Shown piece after piece: positions 35,540-45,336 of a stretch of DNA of 64,000 bases. The translations under genes were made by a program, and so were the position numbers. The notes under the pieces are model-generated. The model did no database searches. It worked only from the letters and a program-made list of their open reading frames with translations, and was not told the origin of the DNA. Origin of the DNA: Manis javanica (lineage: Eukaryota > Chordata > Mammalia > Pholidota > Manidae). Each line of letters begins with the position of its first letter. The stretch's first letter is position 1. The DNA is taken from positions 157,430,401-157,494,400 of the forward strand of contig NC_133158.1 of assembly GCF_040802235.1 (NCBI RefSeq), written 5' to 3'.

Positions 35540-38500
35540 AAGATTTCTGCTCTTAGAGGGCTTGTGCACAGGCTCACTCATCCCAGGACACAGTGCAAAA
35601 GAAGGAATTTGTATACAGTTTAGACCATATGTGAAAGAAACTCAATTGCTAGTCTTAAAGCACTTTCAGAGAGGCAAAAGCCTGCTGAGACTTTCTCTAG
35701 GAAGAGAGGTACTGGTTTCCCTGTACCTCTCTGTTTTACAGTTTTCACTTAACTTGCTAATACTATTGCTTTTTGAATTTTTTCAGCTTTTGCACTATAA
35801 CTCTAACCTGCTAATCCCAACCCCTGTGCAGCTGCTGCAGCCAAGATAGAGGTGGCAAACAAGGACCCACCCTCCTGCACCACTAAATTGGTGCCACCAG
35901 GGGCAGAAGCCACTGTATTGCCTCTCCAGCTACTAGAGCTATCCTGTCCCCATGTACCACTGCCACAGTTCCACCTAACCATGCCACACTTGCACCCTCA
36001 CCAGAAGCAGAGATGAGTGCCCTACCAACCCAAGCCCCCAAAGATGGGCATGCTTGTACTCCATACAGGGAAAGCTCTCAGGAACCAGTGTAAAGTTAAA
36101 CAATAAGGTTCAGCTCCCAAACAGAGCTACCATTTCATGACTGAGAGACATAACTGTTCTGTCTAACAGAGACAAACAAAATAAGGAAACAGAGAAATGT
36201 GTTCCAAATGAAAGAAAAAAAAAAGAAACAGAGGTAAGTAGTTTACCTGAAAAAGAGTTAAAAGTAATGGTTATAAAGATGCTGCACCAAACTCAGGAGA
36301 AGATTGAAGGAACACTGTGGGAACTTCCACAAAGACACTGAAAATATAAGAAATACCAAATAAACGTCAGACTAATACAACAACTGAACTAAAACACACA
36401 ACAGGGTTGAAACAGCAGACTAGATGAAGCAGAAAAAAATAATCAATGATCTGGGAGATAGGGGAGTGGAACTAACCCAAACAAAGCAGGAAAAAAAAAG
36501 TAATTTCAGAAGTGAAGATAGCTTAAGAGACTTAAAAGACTTTATCAAGCAGAATAACATTCACCTTATAGAGCCCCAAAAAGGAGAAAAGAGAGAAAAG
36601 GGCGCAGAAAATTTATTTGAAGAAATAATGGCTGAAAACTTCCCAAATCTGGAAATATACATTTTTCTCAAGTACAGATAAAACATTTGCCAGGATAGAT
36701 CATATACTAGGCCACAAAGTAAGTCTGAAGAAATCTATGAAGACTGATATCAAGCATCTATGCTAACCACAATGGTATGAAATTAGATATAAATTACAAG
36801 AAGAAATCTGGAAAACCACAAATAAGTAGAGATTAAACAACATGCTACTGAAAATTAATGGGGGAATGAAAATATCAAATAGAAATCAAAACACCTGGAG
36901 ACAATGAAAATGAATGTACAACATCAAATCTATGGGATGCAGCAAAAAGCAGTTATAAGACATTCATAGTGATGAATGCCTAGTTCAAAAAGCAAAAAAA
37001 AAAAAAAAACCTAAATAAACAATCTGAATTTATATATAAGGGAGTAGAAAAAGAAGTAACAAAGCCCAAAGTTAGTAGAAGTAAGTCAATAACAAAGACT
37101 AAAGTAGAAATAAATGAAATAGACTAAAAAGACAATAGAGAAGATTAAAAAAAGAAACTAAGAGCTGGTTCTTTGAAAAAATAAACAAAATTGAAGACCT
37201 AATCATGTGTAAAAAAAATAGAGGGCTCAAGTAAATAAAATCAGGTATGATAGAGGAGAAACTAAAACTGATATTAAAACATTATAAAGGATCATAAGAG
37301 ATTACTATGAAAAATTACATACCCATGAACTGGACAACTTAGAAGAAATGGTTAAATTCCGAGGAAACATACAATCTTCCAAGCAAATATTCTACAATCA
37401 TGAAGAATAGAAAATCTGAAAAGACCAATTGCTCGTAAGAAGATTCAATCAGTAATCAAAACACTCCCAACAAACAAAATTCCCAAACCAGACAATTTCA
37501 CTGGTAAGTTCTACCAAACATTGAAGATTTAATAGGTATCCTCAAATTCTTCCGAAAAAATGAAGAGGAGGGGACATTCTCGAACTCATTTTACAAGGCC
37601 AGTATTACCCTGTTACCAAAACTAGACAAGGGCACCACACAAAAAAAGAAAATTATAGGTCCAAATACCTAATGAAGATAAATGCAAATATCCTCAATAA
37701 AACTAGCAAACTGAATTCAACAATACACTAAAATAATCACACACCATGAGAAAGTGGGATTAATTCCAGGGATGCAAGGATAGTTTAATATCTACAAATC
37801 AATCAACATGATACACCACATTATCAAATGAAGGATAACAATCACAATATCATCTTAGTAGAAGCAGAAAAAGCATTTGACAAAATTCAAAATCTGTTTA
37901 TGATAAAAACTCTGAACAAAGTGGGTACAGATGGAATGCATCTAAACATAATGAAGGCCATATATGACAAGATCACAGCAAACATCATTCTCAACAGCTA
38001 AAAGCTAAAAGCATTTACCTTAAGATCAAGAACAAGACAAGTTGCCTACTCTCACTACTTTTATCCAATACAGTATTGGGAGCTGGAGCCACGGCAATTA
38101 GGCAAGAAAAAGAAATGTAAGGCATCCAAAGTGGAAAGGAAGAAGTAAATGATCACCATTTTAGGACATGATTTTATATATAGAAAACCTTAAAATACTA
38201 CCAAAACTAATAAAAGGGATTCAGTAAAGTTGCAGGGAACAAAGTCAATATACAAATAGCTGTTACTTTTATACATTAACAACTGAACTAGCAGAAATAA
38301 ATTAAGAAAGCAATCACATTTACAATTACACCCAACAGAATAGGATACCTAGAAATCAATTTAACCAAGGAGGTGAAAGATCTATATTTTGGAAAGTATA
38401 GACATTAGTGACAGAAATATGAAGACACAAGTAAATGGAAAGATATTCCATACTCATGAATTGGATGAACTAATATTGTAAAAATGTCCATACTACACAA

Positions 38501-40320
38501 AGCAATCTACAGAGTCAATGTAATCCCTATCGAAATCCCAATGGCATTTTTCACAGAAGTTGAACAAACAATACTAAAATTTGAAATCACAAAAGATCTT
38601 ATATAGCCAAGGCAATTTTGAGAAAGAAGAATAAAACTTAAGGCATCACACTTCCTGATTTCAAACTATATTACAAAGGTATAGGATGGAAAACAGCATG
38701 GTATTGACATAAAAACATACACATAAATCAGTGGAACAGGATAGAGAGCCTTGAAATGAAATAAACCCATTCATATGTGGTCAATTAATTTATAATACAG
38801 GAGGCAAGAATATACAACAGGGTAAAGGCAGTCTCTTCAGTCTCTTTAATAAATGGTGTTCAGGAAACTAGACAGCCACCTGAAAAATAATGAAATCAGA
38901 CCACTATCTTATACCATACAAAAATTAACTGAAAATGGATTAAAAACTTGAAAGTAAGACCAGAACCATAAAACTCCTAGAAAAAAACATACCTAGTAAT
39001 CCTCCTGTCATCACTGTTGGAGATATTTTTTTAAATCTGATTCCAAAGGCAGTGACACCTAAAGCAAAAATAAACAAGTGGACTACCTTAAACTGAAAAG
39101 ATTCTGCACAACAAAGGAAACCATCAACAAAATAAAAAGGCAATCTAATGAATGTGAGAAGATATTTGCAAGTCATATATCCAAAAAGGAGTTAACATCC
39201 AAAACATATAAAGAACTTTTATAACTCTATATCAAAAAAATTAACAATCCAATTAAAAATGTGAAGAGGACCTGAATAGACATTTTATCAAGATGTACAA
39301 ATGATCAACAAGCATTTGACAAGATGCTCAACACCACTAATCATGGCAATGCACATCAAAATCACAGTGAGATATCACCTCACACCTGTCAGAATGGCTA
39401 TTACTAAAAGAGTAAGAAATAACACGTGTTGGTGAGTATGTGGAAAAATGAAACTCTTGTACAGTTGATGGGAATGTAAACTGGTGCAGCCACTATGGAA
39501 AGCAATGGCGATTCCTCCCCAAAATTAAAAACAGAAGTACCTATGATTCAGCAATTCCACTTCTAAACATTTATTGGAAGAAAAAGAAAACAATAATTTA
39601 AAAAGATATATGCACCCCCATGTTCACTGCAGCATTTTTTACAATAGCCAAGAAATGGGAACAACCTGTCTATAATAAGTGAATAGAAAAATTAGACACT
39701 ACATATATATGTGCAAGAATGAATTCCTTTATATGGCTGAGTAATGATATATCATTACATATGGTCATATGTAATGACATAACTAATAATCATTTATCAT
39801 TACAATGATATATATATATATATATCATTATTCAGCCATACAAATGAATTCATTAATATACTATTAATATTCCATCTTATATATTATATACATATTATAT
39901 TGTATTATATAATTATATATTTTGTATATTATATATTATATATTAATTATATAATATTCTATATATGCATTGTTACTCAGCCATAGAAAATTTTTTTTCT
40001 ATTTCACTTATACATTAATACATAACATTCCATATATATAGTAACATAACACACACACACACACACATATAAAAGAATGAATTCTTGCCATTTGTGACAA
40101 CATGGATAGATATTAGGATAATATGCTAATTGATGACAGATAAGACAAACACTGTATGATTGCACTTTTATGTGCAAAATAGGTCCTACAGATAGAGACA
40201 AACACTACATGATAGCACTTATGTGTGGAATATAAAAGAAAAAATAAACCCATAGATACAGAATATAGATTGGTGGTTGCCAAGGGGAGAAGGGTTGGGG
40301 GTGGGGCTGTAGTTGAAATG
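35540..40320 (+). mobile_element. Older L1 with 5' UTR, internal deletion, interrupted by a provirus
   Basis: A GC-richer 5' UTR-like segment (35540-36200) leads into ORF1 (start near 36424; NFPNLE near 36640). ORF1 then jumps directly into the end of the ORF2 endonuclease ('tacatttttctcaagtac' near 36658), so roughly 1-1.5 kb is deleted. ORF2 continues in broken frames through reverse transcriptase (37740-38600) to its C-terminus near 39700. A microsatellite block and the 3' UTR follow. The element is split at 40320 by the provirus and resumes at 47589. Confidence 0.8.
39740..40066. repeat. AT-rich microsatellite block with (CA)n
   Basis: Alternating AT runs, such as 'tgatatatatatatatatat' near 39808, include many short palindromes. 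A CA run follows at 40049-40067. It lies in the L1 3' region, where the L1 phrase 'ttattcagccata' recurs at 39828 and 'ttactcagccata' at 39972, so part of it expanded from L1 sequence. Confidence 0.85.
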
Positions 40321-40325
40321 GGTGA
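40321..40325 (+). repeat. Provirus target-site duplication, left copy (GGTGA)
   Basis: GGTGA directly before the 5' LTR is repeated at 47584-47588 directly after the 3' LTR. Confidence 0.88.
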
Positions 40326-40574
40326 TGAAGGGTCCCCACCAGTAAGATGGCAAACTTCCGGCTTCTCTTCGGGGTCCTCAGTTCCCGCCGGCGCCACCTG
40401 AAGCCCAATCACCTCTCGCCCCCCTCCCAATCCCAGCACCTAGCCAACAGCCACCAGCCCCGTAGAAGTGACACCTCAATCAATTCATGCCCCCTCCTAT
40501 ATAACCCAGCACCTTTCCCTAATAAAGCGGAACTCTCCGGTGAATTGCTGCTATGTGTCGCTCCTTTCCTTTCA
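40326..40574 (+). repeat. 5' LTR of the ERV-F/Fc-like provirus
   Basis: 249 bp, begins TGAAGGGT and ends CTTTCA, the standard TG...CA ends. It has a TATATAA box at 40498-40504 and AATAAA at 40521-40526. The poly(A) signal lies only about 17 bp after the TATA box, before the expected transcription start, so R should be short. Confidence 0.95.
40498..40526 (+). promoter_or_regulatory. LTR core promoter and poly(A) signal
   Basis: TATATAA at 40498-40504 would place transcription start near 40528-40532. AATAAA at 40521-40526 lies upstream of that point, in U3. The same elements are present in the 3' LTR near 47507 and 47530. Confidence 0.7.
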
Positions 40575-40575
40575 T

Positions 40576-40593
40576 TGGTGCCGAAACCCGGGA
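40576..40593 (+). other. Primer-binding site, tRNA-Phe type
   Basis: TGGTGCCGAAACCCGGGA, one base after the 5' LTR, is complementary to the 3' end of cellular tRNA-Phe including CCA. All 18 bases fit. Confidence 0.88.
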
Positions 40594-40704
40594 GACGGGA
40601 CACCCCAACTGGGCCCCGTCTTCCCCCGACACCAGCAGCAGCTTGCCCTCGTCCTCTTTTTCCGGCGCTGGCTCATCACACTCACCACTCCTCTCTGGCC
40701 TTTA

Positions 40705-40710
40705 GGTAAG
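40705..40710 (+). promoter_or_regulatory. Candidate major splice donor of the provirus
   Basis: TTTAG|GTAAGT is a near-consensus donor in the leader, where retroviruses place the donor for spliced env RNA. It is the best donor-like site between the primer site and gag. Confidence 0.55.
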
Positions 40711-40723
40711 TTTTCCCCCCGGA

Positions 40724-41250
40724 GTGGGCCACTCTTCCCCGAGCTATCGCAGTGCCATTGACCGTGATCGTCCGGCAAGGCCCTGACGCTCGGGGATGAG
40801 GAGGGAACGCTCCCCACCTCAGGCCTTCACGGCTGCGGCGGACCCTCAGGCCCCTCCTCCAAAAGCCATAAATCCCCGCCTCAAGCCTTTACGGCTGCGG
40901 TGGACGCTCAGGCCCCTCCTCCGACAGTCAAACGCATTCACCATCCCTTCCATCAGTGCTGAAAGTTTTTAAGCAAAATTTCCCAGGGGTGGGCCACTCT
41001 TCCCCGAGCTATCGCAGTGCCATTGACCATCATCGTCCGGCAAGGCCCTGATGCTCGGTGATGAGGAGGGAACTCTCCCCGCCTCAGGCCTTCACGGCTG
41101 CGGCGGACCCTCAGGCCCCTCCCCAAACAGCCATAAATCCCCGCCTCAAGCCTTTACGGCTGCGGCGGACGCTCAAACCCCTCCTCCGACAGTCATAAAT
41201 CCCCACCTCAGGCCTTCACGGCTGCGGCTGACTCTCAGGCACCCCCCTCC
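40724..41250 (+). repeat. Nested tandem duplication in the proviral leader
   Basis: GTGGGCCACTCTTCCCCGAG begins two units of about 265 bp at 40724 and 40989. Within each unit a shorter module of roughly 55-60 bp (CTTCACGGCTGCGG or CTTTACGGCTGCGG) recurs, at least five times in total. It is GC- and CpG-rich. Confidence 0.85.
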
Positions 41251-41545
41251 AACAGCCATAAACGAGGTGACTCCTTTGTGGATGAGAACGCTCCCTTTTT
41301 CCCCCCTCCTCCTTCTGCTCCGTCCGCCGAAAATGCCTAGCGCTAGGTACCTCGTGACTCCGGCACTCTGCCTTCTTAGGGAAGTCTGGGTGATGACCCA
41401 CACTTCCCAAGAAATTCCGACTCGTATACGAGTTTCCGCAGACCACCAAGGATCATCGGGGACGCCCTTTGTCTCCTTGTGGTCTGCTTCCAGTCCGAGG
41501 ATCTCCGTTCGTCTTCCCGTTTGTCTCCTTCTCTGTCCTTTAGCC

Positions 41546-43579
41546 ATGGGAGCCTCCTCATCCCTCCCTGAAAGTTCACCTCTTGAATGCCTGCTTAAGC
41601 ATCTGGCTACCCTCTCCCTGACGCCTGATATAAAACCAAAACTTCTCCGTAAATATTGCTCCCAAGATTGGCCGACATACCCCCTAGACAATAACAAGCA
41701 ATGGCCAGCAGGGGGAACTCTTAATCCTAACATCACTCGCGATCTTTTTAACTACTGCCAGCGCCTGAAAAAAATGGAAGGAGATTCCCTATATCGAAGC
41801 TCTCTGCCTCCTCCTCTCCCCGCCCCCTCCCAAGTTCTCCTAGCCTGCAAGCCGCCGCCCCCGCAGAAGCCTCCTGTTCACTCCCTTCCCCTTCTTCTCC
41901 TACAATAGCCCTTCTCCCTTCCTCCCCAACCATCTCCTCCCCCATCTCACCTCCTCCACCTTCATTCCCTGCAGATTAAGCCTGAGCCTTTCAGCCCCCC
42001 TTTAACTAGGTCCCAGGGGCCTCCTCCGTCTTTGCCCTCATCACCTGTTTCTCCCCTGTTAGGGACCGCCTTTGTCTTCTCACATGTTTGTAGAGAGAAT
42101 GGGAAAGCACCTCCCCCCATGTCTGAACGCAGCATGGGAAAGCACAAGCTAGAGAACAACCGGTGCAGTCCTTAGAAGTTATCTGTCCACAAAAACATAT
42201 CTTGCCAAGACTCCTCACTCTGAAAATAGGGAGACCTTGAAGATGTGTAGAAACACCGCCCCTGCTTCTAGCTATGCTCTTCCCCCACTTGCCGATGTGG
42301 CAGGAATAGAAAACAATGCATTCCATAAGCAATTAACTGGAGCCCTGCTGTAGCTCAATTAGTAGGGCATGGGACTGTTAACCTCAGAGTCATGAGTTCA
42401 AGCCTAACTAAAGCAGCAGAGGCAAGCAGCTGGGCTGCTAGCTGGCGACACGTGAGTCTGATTCTATCTTTCTTTATTTTCTTTGCCCCCACTTCTGCAC
42501 TTCAGGACCTGCTCAACTAGGCATAGCTAGACCACATCACTCCCCCACAGACTGAGCCAGAACCCTTCAGTCCCCCTCAGACTCGGTCCCGAGGGTCTCC
42601 CAAAATTATCGCCCCCCTCTGGGAAGTAGCAAGATCCGAAGGCATCATGTACGTTCACATCCCTTTCTCCTTAGGAGATTTAACCCAACTAGAGAAACGC
42701 CTAAGTTCTTTTTCCACTGATCCCACGACATACATCAGGGAGTTTCAATAGACCCTCCAGTCTTACAGCCTCACACATCATGACATTTTCATGCTCCTGG
42801 CCAATACTCTCCTCCCTGAAGAGCGTAGACGAGTTTGGGACTTCACCCAAATGCATGCTACCGAAACCCACAAGACTGACCCCACCTATCCCCTTGGCCC
42901 CACTGCTGTCCCCGAACAAGACCCACACTGAGATTATAACACCACTGTAGGTCTCCGCTCTCGAGATATTTTTGCCTCCTGCTTAATAGCAGGTCTGAAA
43001 AAGGCAGCTCATGAAGTAGTCAATTTTCAAAAGCTCCGAGACATAATTCAAAAGAGAGATGAAACCCCCTCCGAGTTCTTAGACTCACTCAAGCCCTATT
43101 ACAGTATACCAGCCTAGACCCAGAAACACCTAAAGGAAGACATGTCCTTATGACATACTTTCTAGCTCAAAGCTACCCCGACATTAAAGCTAAACTCAAA
43201 AAGTTAGAACAGGGCCCCACTACCCCACGACTGAGATCCTAACAGTAGCCTTTAAAGTCTTCCATAACCAGAAGGAGGAGAAAGAACACGGTAAACAAAA
43301 GGCTGATCAGGCCAATTTCCAGATGTTAGCCCAGCTGATAAAACCACAACCTGGGCGCCCCTCTACAGACAAGCCCCCCCCCCAGGAGCTTGTTTCAAGG
43401 GCAGAAAAGAGGGACATTGGTCAAGGGCGTGCCCCTCCCCCAGATCTCCTACCACCCCATGCCCCAGATGCCACAAAAAGGGCAACTGGGAGTGTGATTG
43501 CCCAACCACCCGAAGGGGAGGCTGGACGAACAACTCCCATCCTAAGCCCGCCGTAGTGGGGCTGGCAGAAGAAGATTGA
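41546..43579 (+). pseudogene. gag: Proviral gag (matrix, capsid, nucleocapsid), broken
   Basis: Gag forms the virus core. ATG 41546 gives MGASSS, a myristoylation-type start, and 120 open codons of matrix to TAG at 41906-41908. Capsid is recognisable from about 42600 (IPFSLGDLTQLEKRLS) with interruptions. The major homology region lies at 43040-43100 (RDETPSEFLDSL). Two zinc knuckles at 43391-43432 and 43460-43501 each have one lost ligand (second Cys to Gly in the first, His to Asn in the second). The frame ends at TGA 43577-43579, with the protease continuing in the same frame. Between matrix and capsid lies a region with a tRNA-like sequence and no open frame. Confidence 0.85.
42345..42419 (+). 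tRNA. tRNA-like sequence inside gag, Asn(GTT)-like, probable pseudogene
   Basis: CTGCTGT and GCAGCAG at the ends can pair. TAGCTCAATTAG matches the internal A box, GTTCAAGCC matches the B box, and the anticodon loop CTGTTAA would carry GTT (Asn) at 42377-42379. The D stem and most of the anticodon stem pair. The T stem is poor and the spacing to the 3' acceptor strand is a few bases too long, so it is not a normal tRNA. It may be a captured tRNA or tRNA-derived retroposon. Confidence 0.5.
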
Positions 43580-45330
43580 CGGGGCCCGGGGGCTTCTCGC
43601 CCGACCATTTCCATCACCAAACAGGAGCCCAGGGTTACTTTAACAGTAGACGGTCGCCCCATCTCCTTCCTCCTAGATACAGGAGCCACCTTCTCAGTCT
43701 TGTGAGAATACCGGGGCCCTACCATACCAGCCATTACTCCTATAGTCGGGGTAAGAGGTAAACAGATTTTCCCATTAAACCCCCCCCTTTTTTATGCACA
43801 ATCCTAGACAATCCCATACTTTTCTCCCACTTCTTCCTGGTTATGCCCCAGTGTCCCATCCCTTTACTAGGACGAGACATCCTTTCCCTCCTCCACATTT
43901 CCATAACTATATCCACTCCCACAGCCCCCAGTACTCCCTTTCTGATGGCCCTCATAGCTGACGACCCCCCTCTACCCAATGAAAGCTCCAGTTCTGCCCT
44001 CATACACCCTGTAAATCCCACAGTTTGGGACATTACAAGCCGCTCCGTGGCCCTATGTCCCCCTGCCTCTATCAAATTATGTGACCCCTCTCAGTATATC
44101 TGTCAGGCCCAAGACCCCCTAACCACTTCAGCCCTCATAGGCCTCCAACCCATCATTCAAGCAGACCCACTCACTCCCCATTTAATATCCCCATATTAGC
44201 TGTTAAAAAAAACCAACGGATCTTTCCACCTTGTCCAAGACCTTCGCCTCATCAACATAGCCGTTGTCCCTATCCATTCCTTAGTTCCAAATCCATACAG
44301 CCTTTTATCGCATATCCCTGCCTCAGCATCCCACTTCTCAGTCCTAGATCTCAAGGACCCATTTTTCTATCCCTCTAGACCCCTGCTCCCAAGATTTTTT
44401 CATCTTCACCTGGACAGACCCATACACAAGACATTCTAAACAACTCACTTGGACAGTTTTGCCACAAAGCTTCCGAGATAGTCCCCATATTTTTAGACAG
44501 GTCCTAGCTCAGGACCTCAAACAGTTTCATCATGATCACTCCAAGTCCACCTTATAATACATAGACAATCTTCTACTCTGCAGTCTCTTGTGGGAACAGT
44601 CTCAACTTGACACTGCCTCCCTACTTAACCTTCTAGCTTCCATAAGTTACCGAGTATCCCCCGTCAAAGCTCAAATCTCTTCCCCTTCTGTCACTTACCT
44701 CAGATTCCTTCTATCTCAACAAAGAAAGTCCATTACCTTAGACAGAAAATAGCTCCTCTCTGACCTGCCCATTCCCAAAACCAAGACAGAAATCCTTTCC
44801 TTTCTAAGCCTGGCTAGATATTTTAGAACATAGATCCCTAACTTCTCCCTGCTCCCTGTTGGCAAGACCCCTATACGACCTCAGCAAAAGCCCCCCTAAA
44901 AAACCATTATCCTCCTCACCCTGACACTCCTTCATTAAGCTCTGTCAAGCCCTTGTAGAAGCCCCAGCTCTCCATCATCCTGATTTGTCGAAGCCCTTCT
45001 CATTATACATTCATGAGAGGTCCAGTCAAGCTCTAAGAGTCCTAGGCCAATATTATGGCCCATCCTTTGCCCCAGTAGCTTATCTCTCCAATCAATTAGA
45101 CCCCACAGTTCGGGGATGGGCCTCCTGCCTACGAGCATTAGCTGCTAGACAGCTCTTGCAGAAAGAAGCTCATAAACTGACATTCAGGGCTCCCCTTACC
45201 ATTCTGTCCCCACATCACCTAAAAGATCTCTTAACCTACAAAAGTTTACAGACTCTCCCTCCCTCCAAACTCCTCACCTTACTGTCCTCTTTCCTCCAAA
45301 ATCCCATTCACCCCCTTTGCCATCCATACC
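43580..45330 (+). pseudogene. pol: Proviral pro-pol (protease, RT, connection), truncated
   Basis: Protease follows gag in the same frame with the active-site motif LLDTGA (Asp at 43676-43678) and is stopped by TGA soon after. Reverse transcriptase is spread over frames from about 44190 to 44760 (VQDLRLIN, VLDLKD, LPQSFRDSP). The catalytic YIDD box is YIDN at 44558-44569, directly after a TAA. A connection-domain segment is open from 44985 (PVAYLSNQLDPTVRGW, LRALAARQLLQKEA). Then the sequence passes within about 30 bp into the env start. No RNase H catalytic region and no integrase are present, so about 1.5-2 kb relative to related elements is missing. Confidence 0.85.
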
Positions 45331-45336
45331 CGAATC

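Noticed and set aside
36960-37020. A-rich run as an L1 poly(A) tail
   Set aside because: The surrounding sequence continues as ORF2 on both sides, so the A-run is internal expansion, not an element end.
41173-41736. 187-codon minus-strand open frame over proviral gag
   Set aside because: It is antisense to the clear matrix start and leader repeats and has no recognisable domain; a composition effect.
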